From positions 1-7,709 of the forward strand of contig JAUWOB010000039.1 of assembly GCA_030612345.1 (NCBI GenBank): a stretch of 7,709 nt of DNA, given 5' to 3'. This document shows, one piece after another, positions 1 to 6,900 of this stretch; position 1 is the stretch's first letter, and the number at the start of each line of letters is the position of its first letter. This DNA comes from Dehalococcoidia bacterium. GTDB lineage: Bacteria > Chloroflexota > Dehalococcoidia > GIF9 > AB-539-J10. The translations under genes and the position numbers were made by a program. Below the pieces are notes generated by a model. It had not been told where the DNA came from, searched no databases, and saw only the letters and a list, made by a program, of their open reading frames with translations.

Positions 1-2
1 TT

Positions 3-695
3 ATTAAATGGGACATATTGCGACCCATTCTTGCCATAGGCATCTCCGCATTTGCCATGACAACAGCGGGAAGCCTAGCAGTGGTTTTTATTAACAGACC
101 GCTGCTCACTTTCGGCGGTGACTTAGCTATCTCTGCCTACGGACTCGTTCACCGCATAATGATGTTCGCCTTCATGCCGGGTATTGTCATCGGCCAGGGT
201 CTGCAACCTATTCTGGGTTTCAACTACGGCGCAAAGCGCTACGACAGGGCCTTGAGGGCCATAAAGCTAGCTGTTATTGCGGCAACAGGCTTCAGCGTCA
301 TTGCCTTCTTCGCTCTCTATTTCGCTCCGGAGTTGTTTATTCGTCCGTTCACTGCTGACGGCGAGCTTATTGCTGTGGGCAGTAACGCCGCCAGGCACGT
401 CTTCTTTGTGAAGTATTTGCTGGGTTTCATCATGGTGGGCTCTACGATATTACAGGCAATGGGCAAAGCTCCTCAGGCATTCGTCACGGCAATAGCCAGG
501 CCGGCTCTGTTCTTGCTTCCCTTAGTGTTTATCTTGCCCAATTACTGGCAATTGGACGGCGTATGGCTGGCATTTCCAATCACGGATGTGCTTACCTTCA
601 TACTGGTGCTTGTTCTGCTCGTCCCTCAGATAAAGATGTTTCGCAGACTGAAACAGGACAAGCTCGATCAGACTACAATTCTCTCCTCAGGATAG
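3..695 (+). CDS. MATE family efflux transporter, C-terminal half (5' end outside window)
   Basis: Integral membrane antiporter that would export cationic drugs or metabolites using a Na+ or H+ gradient; the substrate cannot be read from the sequence. The frame is open to the window edge (it reads I-K-W-D-I before the TTG at 18), so about 230 C-terminal residues of a protein usually near 450 residues are present. About six hydrophobic segments are visible, matching the second half of the fold. The hallmark is the stretch GQGLQPILGFNYGAKRYDRA, the conserved G-Q-x-x-Q-P-I-x-G-x-N-Y-G-A loop of the NorM/MepA/DinF group. The protein ends with a hydrophobic helix and a short basic and polar tail. 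It converges with the hydrolase gene downstream across a 131-bp gap. In staphylococci a MATE pump (MepA) is controlled by a MarR protein (MepR), and a MarR gene lies 1.2 kb away here, but linkage is only inferred. Confidence 0.9.
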   Translation: MKWDILRPILAIGISAFAMTTAGSLAVVFINRPLLTFGGDLAISAYGLVHRIMMFAFMPGIVIGQGLQPILGFNYGAKRYDRALRAIKLAVIAATGFSVIAFFALYFAPELFIRPFTADGELIAVGSNAARHVFFVKYLLGFIMVGSTILQAMGKAPQAFVTAIARPALFLLPLVFILPNYWQLDGVWLAFPITDVLTFILVLVLLVPQIKMFRRLKQDKLDQTTILSSG

Positions 696-826
696 CATCC
701 AGCGTGAAATCCAGGAGGCCCTTCTTGTTGCGCGTGATGGTAGAAGGACTCCGTTCCACTCGCTGCGCCCGGTGCTGATACAGATTCGTCCTCGTCGGGC
801 CCGCAGTTGCAGGACACGTCTCTTCT

Positions 827-1804
827 TTATGTATGGGACTCGAGGAAAGCGAGCACCATGTCATTGAGCAATTCGGGGCTCTCTTCCATGAGCATATGTC
901 CTGTCTCAGGTATGACGCGAAATTCAGCCGCAAGGATGCTATCCTTCCATCGGTCGATGTCCGTGCGTTTCACCCAGGTATCGTGCTCGCCCCAGAGGAT
1001 CATGGTGGGGAACACTATGTCCTCCAAGGCGAAAGCGACGGTGTTCTTATGCATGTCCCTGGTCATAGCGAGCAGCGATCCTGCCCATCGACCGGTGACT
1101 ATTCGATCATAGTAGCCGTCCAGAGTCTCGGCCGTAACCATATCTTTGTGGTAAGCACTCTCAAGAACCCTTCTAACCCGCTCCTTTGAGATGTAGCGGG
1201 TGAAGAAGGCTTCGCCCGCTCTTCTCAATAGGTTGAAACGCAGTAAGGCAGCGGGATATACGGGACGATCATCCAGATTAAGGGCGCCGGCCACACTGAC
1301 AAGTCCAAGGACCTTCTCGGGGTATAAGTGGGCGAAATGGACCATAACGCTGGTGCCCATGCTGTGCCCTACGAGATAGGCTCGCTCAACGTCCAGCCTT
1401 ACAAGCACCTCTGCCACGAGCTCGGCCTGAGACGGGTGCGAATAGTCCGATTCAGAATCCTTGTGGGAAAGGCCGAACCCTTTCAGGTCCAGACTGATAA
1501 CCCTGTAGCCCTTACCGGCGAAGAAGGGCACATTCTCACGCCAAGAGAAGGTCGAGCCTCCAAATCCATGGAGAAACACGATGGCCTCTCGCGGTGATTC
1601 CGGATTTCGCTCTTCGATATATATGGCCAACCCATCGATATCAAGAAACCGGCCATATTCACCAATCAGATCTTGCGGGGGCGTTTCAGCGCTGTTTGCG
1701 CCGCCGGGCATGAGATAGGGCACAACAAAGACAAGGAAAAGCAAGACCAGTACTGCGCAGGGCGATACTGCTAACCCGGGAGGCCTGAACCAGAGCTTTC
1801 CCAC
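827..1804 (-). CDS. alpha/beta hydrolase with N-terminal membrane anchor or signal peptide
   Basis: Serine hydrolase of the alpha/beta-fold superfamily (esterase, lipase or C-C hydrolase type); substrate unknown. Of 325 residues, 11-32 form a strongly hydrophobic segment, so the enzyme is probably anchored in or exported across the membrane. The oxyanion region is HGFGGS (79-84). The nucleophile elbow is GHSMG (146-150), with Ser148. The acid is Asp275 in WGEHDTW and the catalytic His is His303 in TGHMLMEE. A helical cap is likely at about 175-250. All triad residues are present. The nucleophile is Ser rather than Asp, which argues against haloalkane dehalogenase or epoxide hydrolase. The start is GTG at 1804: an in-frame TAG lies four codons upstream, and later starts would lose the hydrophobic segment. 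No Shine-Dalgarno sequence precedes it, and a TATAAT box lies only six bases upstream. It is on the same strand as the MarR gene, 119 bp away. Confidence 0.9.
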   Translation of the reverse strand: MGKLWFRPPGLAVSPCAVLVLLFLVFVVPYLMPGGANSAETPPQDLIGEYGRFLDIDGLAIYIEERNPESPREAIVFLHGFGGSTFSWRENVPFFAGKGYRVISLDLKGFGLSHKDSESDYSHPSQAELVAEVLVRLDVERAYLVGHSMGTSVMVHFAHLYPEKVLGLVSVAGALNLDDRPVYPAALLRFNLLRRAGEAFFTRYISKERVRRVLESAYHKDMVTAETLDGYYDRIVTGRWAGSLLAMTRDMHKNTVAFALEDIVFPTMILWGEHDTWVKRTDIDRWKDSILAAEFRVIPETGHMLMEESPELLNDMVLAFLESHT

Positions 1805-1810
1805 GGGCGC

Positions 1811-1816
1811 ATTATA
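1811..1816 (-). promoter_or_regulatory. -10 box (TATAAT) of the hydrolase gene; possibly leaderless transcript
   Basis: Read on the - strand, a perfect TATAAT is followed by GCGCCC and then the GTG start at 1804. Normal -10 to +1 spacing places the transcription start at or next to the G of the start codon, so the mRNA would have essentially no leader. This agrees with the lack of a Shine-Dalgarno sequence. The -35 region is weak (ATGAAT at 17 bp spacing, nothing like TTGACA). The box could be a chance match, in which case the gene is read from the MarR promoter. Confidence 0.5.
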
Positions 1817-1898
1817 CTACGTGAGAAAGCCCGATTCATCCACAAATGACGACTGAGCATGCTAGCACGAATTGGAGAATCCTCTCTGGGAGGCGCGC

Positions 1899-1929
1899 AG
1901 CTAAAGAATGCGGCTGTTCTGTTTTAGCT
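1899..1929 (-). repeat. Inverted repeat spanning the MarR stop codon (weak terminator candidate)
   Basis: AGCTAAA at 1899-1905 and TTTAGCT at 1923-1929 are perfect 7-bp arms separated by 17 bases. The MarR TAA stop (1924-1926) sits inside one arm. A hairpin in the MarR mRNA is possible, but the stem is AU-rich, the loop is long, and the following bases are GC-rich with no U-run. It is therefore not a convincing intrinsic terminator, and read-through into the hydrolase gene is plausible. Confidence 0.3.
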
Positions 1930-2568
1930 ACGCCCGTGGCGAGTGTTGTCACTGCCTTTGGCGTACTTGCTCATCCGTTTCATAAGACGGGACAGGTCAG
2001 TAGCCTCGTAACTCACCGATTCGCGAGTGTCCACGTCTGGACTGAGATGCTGGAGTGCCTTGTCCCTCACCTTCTCAAGCAGCTTGATCAAGGTACGCTT
2101 ATCCTCATCTGATAGCGAGGACATTATGTCCTCAATAAGACTCCAGCCAGCTGGAGTCGCCGGTTTGAAAGCCTGCTCCCCCTTGCTGGTGATAACCAGG
2201 CGCACTTCCCTGCGGTCAGGCAAGTCTCTTATCCTTTTGACCAGACCCGCCTTGACCATGCGGTCAACTATCATGCTCACCGTATTCACCTTATGGCCCA
2301 CCCACCGGCCTATGTCAGTTGGCCTTACAGGATCATCGAAGTATTTTATGGCTACAAGCACTGTGTACTGCTCGGCCGTAAGCCCGAACTCGCTAAATAC
2401 CCGATCCTCCAAGTTGAAAACCATGTCGCGGGTTCGGTGCAGCAGCAGCAACGCTTTTACAGTCAGATCCTTGCCCTCCAATTCCTGCGGCATAGGGTTG
2501 TTCATCTGACTACCTTTGCTCGATCGCGTAGGCCTCTGTGGCGACGTCTCTTTCGGAGTAGCTCTCAT
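1924..2568 (-). CDS. MarR family transcriptional regulator
   Basis: Winged-helix DNA-binding protein that acts as a dimer and usually represses nearby genes until a small ligand or oxidant releases it. It has 214 residues, longer than the usual 140-160. Residues 1-31 are a polar tail rich in Pro, Ser and Thr. The core starts near LTVKALLLLHRTRD (35-48). The winged helix runs from about 62 (GLTAEQYTVLVAIKYF) to 130, with recognition helix VNTVSMIVDRMVKAGLV at 94-110. The wing carries the family signature DRREVRLVIT (118-127). The C-terminal dimer helices (142-175) are followed by a basic extension of about 40 residues. The start at 2568 has a strong GGAGGTG six bases ahead; an internal ATG at 2505 (Met22) also has AAAGG ahead, so a shorter form is possible. 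It is divergent from the LuxR-type regulator gene and upstream of the hydrolase gene. The ligand is unknown. Confidence 0.93.
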   Translation of the reverse strand: MRATPKETSPQRPTRSSKGSQMNNPMPQELEGKDLTVKALLLLHRTRDMVFNLEDRVFSEFGLTAEQYTVLVAIKYFDDPVRPTDIGRWVGHKVNTVSMIVDRMVKAGLVKRIRDLPDRREVRLVITSKGEQAFKPATPAGWSLIEDIMSSLSDEDKRTLIKLLEKVRDKALQHLSPDVDTRESVSYEATDLSRLMKRMSKYAKGSDNTRHGRS

Positions 2569-2572
2569 AAAT

Positions 2573-2579
2573 CACCTCC
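2573..2579 (-). promoter_or_regulatory. Strong Shine-Dalgarno site of the MarR gene
   Basis: On the - strand GGAGGTG (part of GGAGGTGA) precedes the ATG at 2568, with six bases between GGAGG and the ATG. It is the best ribosome binding site in the window. It supports the long form with its N-terminal tail over the internal Met22 start. Confidence 0.8.
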
Positions 2580-2614
2580 GTATAATGTGTCCATCTCTTA
2601 ACTGAGCATACCTG

Positions 2615-2633
2615 TCTCAATAATATCATGAGA
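2615..2633. promoter_or_regulatory. Candidate MarR operator, TCTCA-N9-TGAGA
   Basis: Perfect 5-bp inverted arms (2615-2619 and 2629-2633) flank an AT-rich nine-base centre, 19 bp in all. The site lies in the divergent region, 47 bp from the MarR start. MarR dimers typically bind 16-20 bp dyads of this layout next to their own genes, which fits autoregulation. The arms are short, so chance occurrence is possible, and I could not place a convincing -35/-10 pair for the MarR gene itself. Confidence 0.3.
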
Positions 2634-2664
2634 TCAAACTACAGGATAGTGTGCTAACCCCTTA

Positions 2665-2694
2665 TTTACATGCCGTGTCGGTATGGTATAGAAT
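2665..2694 (+). promoter_or_regulatory. Candidate promoter of the LuxR-type response regulator
   Basis: TTTACA (2665-2670; five of six match the -35 consensus) and TAGAAT (2689-2694; five of six match the -10 consensus) are separated by 18 bp. An alternative -10, TATAGA, starts at 2687 with 16 bp spacing. Transcription would start near 2701, giving a leader of about 23 bases before the GTG at 2724. The -10 element lies inside a dyad centred on 2691, so a regulator bound there would block or reposition RNA polymerase. Confidence 0.45.
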
Positions 2695-2711
2695 ACCAAG
2701 CTGGCACGGTA
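2671..2711. repeat. Nested dyad over the regulator promoter (inner TGGTAT-AGA-ATACCA)
   Basis: The inner arms TGGTAT (2684-2689) and ATACCA (2693-2698) are a perfect 6-bp inverted repeat around AGA. Outer arms CCGTG (2673-2677) and CACGG (2705-2709) share exactly the same centre, base 2691. Between them most remaining positions pair as Watson-Crick or G-U in + strand RNA. GGTAT also recurs directly at 2680, 2685 and 2708. The position over the -10 box suggests an operator; an RNA role is less likely because most of it lies upstream of the predicted transcript start. Confidence 0.45.
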
Positions 2712-2723
2712 TTGTAGAGAGAC

Positions 2724-3449
2724 GTGCTCATCTTCATCGCGAACAAGGCCCACAAGGTGAAATCAGGAAGAAGGTCTGCAGAGAAGATAAGGGTGGCAGT
2801 AGTAGAGGACGAAGCCCTGTTTCGAGAAATGCTGGTCGACGTTCTATCCCGGCAGGTTGGTCTCGAGGTAGTGGATACAGCGGAAGACGGCGAGCAGGCG
2901 ATTGCGCTTGCGCGGAAGGTCAAACCTAACGTAATGCTGATGGATATTGAACTGGCCGGCGAAATCGATGGCATTGAGGCCTCGCTGGCAATCAAGAAAG
3001 AGAGCCCGGAGATCGGCATCGTTATCCTCTCGGTGCACGATGATCCCCTCTACGTGACCAGCCTGCCGCTTGGAGAGTGCAGCGGGTGGTCGTACCTTCT
3101 GAAGCAAACAGCTCGAGACGTATCCACAGTCGTCCAGGCCATTGAGGGCTGCGCGCGAGGCATGGTAGTCATGGATCCGGCAGTGATGGCCAAGCTGCAC
3201 CCTCGAGAAGGCTCGGCAGTCATCAGGCTTACACCCAGGCAGCAGGAGGTGTTACGGTTGCTGGCGGAGGGGTTAAGCAATGCGGCCATCGGTAGGCATC
3301 TGGTACTGGAGAGGTCGGTTGAAAGCTACATCAATATCATCTACCAGCACCTGGGACTCTCGGGCGAGCCGGAAATCAACATGCGGGTCAAGGCCGCCCT
3401 GGCCTTCCTGAAATCCTCGCAGGGAAGCAAGCGCAAGAGCACGGGCTGA
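2724..3449 (+). CDS. Response regulator, receiver domain plus LuxR-type HTH (NarL/FixJ family)
   Basis: Phosphorylation-controlled transcription factor, the usual partner class of HisKA_3 histidine kinases such as the one encoded nearby. In the 241-residue frame the receiver domain spans about 22-142: acidic pair Glu28-Asp29, phosphoacceptor Asp74 in VMLMDIEL, Ser103 at the end of the fourth strand, and invariant Lys127 in GWSYLLKQ. The LuxR HTH spans about 169-230, starting LTPRQQEVLRLLAEGLSN. Its recognition helix reads SVESYINIIYQHLGL, where the family norm is TVKxH, so the usual Lys and His are Glu and Tyr. GTG 2724 is the first start after an in-frame TAG at 2715, but its ribosome site is poor. 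GTG 2757, with AAGG eight bases ahead, gives a more typical 230-residue protein. It is followed at 41 bp by a receiver-only gene on the same strand. Target genes are unknown; its own promoter dyad is one candidate. Confidence 0.92.
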   Translation: MLIFIANKAHKVKSGRRSAEKIRVAVVEDEALFREMLVDVLSRQVGLEVVDTAEDGEQAIALARKVKPNVMLMDIELAGEIDGIEASLAIKKESPEIGIVILSVHDDPLYVTSLPLGECSGWSYLLKQTARDVSTVVQAIEGCARGMVVMDPAVMAKLHPREGSAVIRLTPRQQEVLRLLAEGLSNAAIGRHLVLERSVESYINIIYQHLGLSGEPEINMRVKAALAFLKSSQGSKRKSTG

Positions 3450-3490
3450 GTTATCCCCTGCTGCCTACCGTACTAGCACCCTACCCTGAG

Positions 3491-3904
3491 ATGATAGGAC
3501 CATGCTATCCTATGAGCATGGGAAGTCAGCGAGTTAAAGGAGCGAGCCTGACATACCGCACCATTCTGGTTGATGACGATCCCCTGTTTAGAGCTTGGCT
3601 GCGCCCTTCACTGGAAGAGAGCGCACACTTCCAGATATTGGGAGAGGCCTGTAACGGGGCGGAGTGTATTCGTCTCGTTAATGAGGTTAAGCCCGATGTA
3701 GTAATACTTGACGTTCACATGCCGGATTGGGATGGTCTGGAACTGGCCGACTATATCAAGACGAACTTCTCAGACATTAAGACAATAGTGACAAGCTCAC
3801 ACAGCGACCAGGTCTACTCCAGGCTGGCCGAGCAAGACGGCGCCGTGGCCTTTATTCCCAAGGCTGACCTTTCTATCAGTGCCCTGCTTCAGGCCCTGCA
3901 ATAG
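3491..3904 (+). CDS. Single-domain response regulator (CheY/Spo0F-like receiver protein)
   Basis: Stand-alone receiver domain with no output domain; such proteins act in relays, as phosphate sinks, or through protein contacts. All key residues are present in the 137-residue frame: Asp28-Asp29 in LVDDDP, phosphoacceptor Asp74 in VVILDVHMPDWDG, Thr101/Ser102 and Lys124 in FIPKAD. The end (SISALLQALQ) is a short last helix, so the domain is complete but minimal. The given coordinates use the first ATG. However, the first 19 residues resemble no receiver sequence, and the only good ribosome site, AAAGGAG (3536-3542), lies five bases before CTG 3548, just before TYRTILVDDD. I favour initiation at CTG 3548, giving 118 residues. 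It probably shares a transcript with the LuxR-type regulator and converges with the kinase gene, overlapping it by 29 bp. Confidence 0.88.
   Translation: MIGPCYPMSMGSQRVKGASLTYRTILVDDDPLFRAWLRPSLEESAHFQILGEACNGAECIRLVNEVKPDVVILDVHMPDWDGLELADYIKTNFSDIKTIVTSSHSDQVYSRLAEQDGAVAFIPKADLSISALLQALQ
3494..3513 (+). repeat. Inverted repeat ATAGGA-N8-TCCTAT between the two response regulator genes
   Basis: Perfect 6-bp arms at 3494-3499 and 3508-3513 with an eight-base loop. A competing stem, GATAG (3493-3497) with CTATC (3505-3509), shares most of the bases. If translation of the receiver gene starts at CTG 3548, this hairpin lies in its leader and covers or abuts the upstream ATG codons at 3491 and 3512. 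It could affect start choice or RNA stability. There is no U-run, so it is not a terminator. Confidence 0.35.
3536..3550 (+). promoter_or_regulatory. Shine-Dalgarno site pointing to a CTG start of the receiver gene
   Basis: AAAGGAG (3536-3542) is followed by five bases and an in-frame CTG at 3548-3550, immediately before the first strand of the receiver domain. No ATG, GTG or TTG lies at a suitable distance in that frame, and the ATGs at 3491, 3512 and 3518 have no comparable site. CTG starts are rare but known in bacteria. Confidence 0.5.
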
Positions 3905-6900
3905 GCACCTCTGCCCTAACTCGTGTGCCCTTCCCGGGAATGGTCTTGATGACACAACTGCCACCCGCAGCGGCTGCGTAGTCCGAAATGATCGCCAGGC
4001 CGATGCCAGCGACAGGACTTGCTTTATCAAAACCAGCACCATCATCGCTCACCGTGAGGCGCAATATGCCGCCATCAGACAGCGACAGTTTCACCACTGT
4101 ATTCGGCACCGCCGATGTGTGTTTTAGGATGTTAGCCAGGGCTTCCTGGGCAATGCGATACAGCGATAGCTTCACATTGTCCGGAACAAGCCTTCTATCG
4201 GCCTGTTCCCTGGCCCTCAGTCGTTTGCTGACCTGCAAATCAACGGATAACTCAGCGCTGTACTCGTCCGCCAGGGCTTCCAGGCCGACACATAGCCCCA
4301 GGCGCAGAATGGAAGGAAAGAGCTGGTGGCTGATGGGCCCTATATGTTCATTTTGCAGTTCCTCGAGTCTATGACGGATGTCAGCCAGCTCCCCGGCCAT
4401 CGTCTCTGAGGCAGTCTTGGCCTCAAGCTCTGCCAGTCTATGCCCCAGCAATATAAGACGGCCTTGCACCGTCCCGTGAAGCTTACCGGCGATGTCCCTG
4501 CGCAGCGCTTCCTGAGCGTTGATCAGGCGACGGCGTGATTCACTAAGCTCTTCCGCCCGTGCCTGGGCTATCTCCTGTTCGCGTCGCTGCCTCTCCAACT
4601 CCTTTTGCCCGCTAATGTCCCGCAGCAGGGCGAGCATTGCGAACGGCCTGTCACCCACCCCCTTGAACACCGTGGTGGTCATGAATGTGGGGAATTCTTC
4701 CCCGTTCTTGCGGACGTGCCAGACCTCGCCGCGGTTCCCTCCTGTCTCCAGCAGGCGCCGGTTGAACGGGATCACCTCTGTATCCATCTGCCTCTGAGTG
4801 TGGAAGACGCTTAAGTGCCTGCCCATGAGTTCTTCAACAGAGCGCCCGTGCATGCTGGCCCACGCCTCATTCACGAAACGAATGTGGCCGTCCATGTTGG
4901 CCAGGGCGATGCCATCGGCGGATTGCTCCACAGCGGCCTTATACTCCAGCAACTCTTGTTCAGCCCGCATGCGCTCGCTAACATCGCGGGTCACTCCCAC
5001 AACGCCAGCGAACTCACCGTCCTGCCCCCGGATCGGTGAGGCCGAGGTTTCCGCCCACAGCTCCCGCCCATCCTTATTGCGTAGCTTGACCGTAATCGTG
5101 CGGCTGCCTTCTTCCCGTCCATGCCGGAAATCACTGAAGAGATCCGTTACCGTGCCCAGGTAGTCCGGATGCACGAAATCGCTCCAGCCCACGGTCTGCC
5201 ACTCCTGCAATGTGTAGCCGAAGATGCGTTCGCCGGAGGGCGACTGGTAGGCGATGCGCAGGTCAGGACCGAGGGCCCAGATGGAGTCTGCAGTGTTATC
5301 AGTTATTAGCCGGTAGCGCGCTTCGCTCTGGCGTAGCGCCTCCTCCGCCTTCTTGTGCTCCGTCATGTCAATCAGTATGCCCCTCATACCGGCGTATCTG
5401 CCATCCTGAATCATCGAACGGGCATAGATCACGACTGGTAATCTGCTGCCATCCTTCCGTACTGCCGTATACTCGTTGGCGGGTGGTTCCTCGCCATTGA
5501 TGCGGCGGCTGAGGTTTTCGACGGCACGGGCATGATCTTCGGGATCTATGATCTGTAGCAGGTTGATGCCCCTGACGATATCCTCTTCGCTGTAGCCAAA
5601 GGTCTGATATCCCTGCCTGTTGACAAAGGTGATGTCGCCCCTTTCATCCACTTCGAAGATGGTTTGCGGCAACATGTTAGCCATATTTCGGAAACGCTCC
5701 TCGCTCTGGCGTAGCGCCTCCTCCGCCCGCTTGGGCTCGGTGATATCCCGACCCTGCATCAGTATGTAGGCAGGCTTGCCCTCGCTGTCACGAACCAGCT
5801 GATATCTGTTCTCCGACCAGAATGTAGAACCATCTTTGCGATAGACCTCCCCTTCCATCTCGAGGTGGTCCGCGAACTCCTTGCCCTCCTCATACAACTG
5901 CTTTCCCCGGTTGAATGCCTCGACGGCCCTTGCTATCGATTCGGGAGTCATCGTCTTATCGGGAGGAACGTTCTTCATCTCTTCCACTGTGTAACCTGTC
6001 TGTTTCTCCACAGAAGGGGATACCCATACTAGGTTCATATCCAGATCGAAAACGGACACTACGTCGCCTGTATTCTCAGCCAGCAGACGATAATTCCTTT
6101 CGATTTCTTCTCTGGCTTCCTCCGCCCGCTTGCGCTCGGTGATGTCATGGAAAACGCCCAGTACGCCGACCACTTGGCCACCTTCATCTCTGACCGAGGC
6201 TTTTAACGTTTCCACGATCCTTTCCTGTCCCAGTTCGATGTACCTCTCTTCAATTCTTTCCGTGTTCCCGGACTCAACAACTCTCTTGTCGTCTGCTCTA
6301 TATTTCTCAGCCAGGTCCCCGGGATAGAAGTCGTAATCCGTGTGTCCTGAGATCTCTTCGGGCTTAATCTCCAGGTCTGCGGCGTAAGCGTTGTTGCAGG
6401 AAAGGTAAACTGAATTCTTATCCTTAAGAAAGATCTTCTGCGGGATATTCTCAACTAGCGTCCTGTATTTTGCTTCGCTTTCTCTAAGAACCTGCTCCGC
6501 CCGCTTGCGCTCGCTGATATCCCGGACAAATGCGACTACTTGCCCGCCTTCTACATCAACGTAATTTACGCTAATCCCAACATCGATCATCCTCCCGTTT
6601 TTACTTTTGTGCCGACTCTCAAAACGGTGGTAACCTTGCTCCGTGAGCTTCTTCATGTGCTGAACTGTCTTTTCCGGCCTCTCCACTGCCTCAAGATCAG
6701 GTATGGACATAGTAAGCAGTTCTTCGCGGGTATAGCCCACCATCCTGCAGTAGGAGTCGTTGACTTCCAGCACTCTGCCGTCCAGATCGTTGATCAGGAA
6801 GCCGTCCAGGGCTGTTTCCAGGATTATCCGATGCTTCTCCTCCGCTCGCTTAAGCCCGGTGATGTCGTTCATCAGGCCCAAGACCTGTCTTTTCCCCTCG

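Noticed and set aside
714..752. Possible hairpin between the convergent MATE and hydrolase genes (GGAG/CTCC plus CCTTCT/AGAAGG arms)
   Set aside because: The stem is interrupted by a small internal loop, the loop is 16 bases and there is no T-run on either strand, so it is not a convincing terminator.
673..933. 86-codon open frame on the - strand across the MATE/hydrolase gap
   Set aside because: It overlaps the ends of two well-supported genes in other frames, shows no recognisable domain and has no ribosome site; treated as chance.
2583..2640. -35/-10 pair for the MarR gene on the - strand (TTGAGA or TTGATC with TATGCT)
   Set aside because: No combination gave both a reasonable match and 16-18 bp spacing, so no MarR promoter is called.
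2651..2929. 92-codon + strand frame starting upstream of the LuxR-type regulator
   Set aside because: It overlaps the receiver domain coding region in another frame, and its Arg/Gly/Ser-rich composition is typical of an out-of-frame read.
5323..6520. Repeated linker sequences considered as a CRISPR-like or mobile repeat array
   Set aside because: The repeats are in-frame PAS linker codons with domain-length spacing inside one gene.
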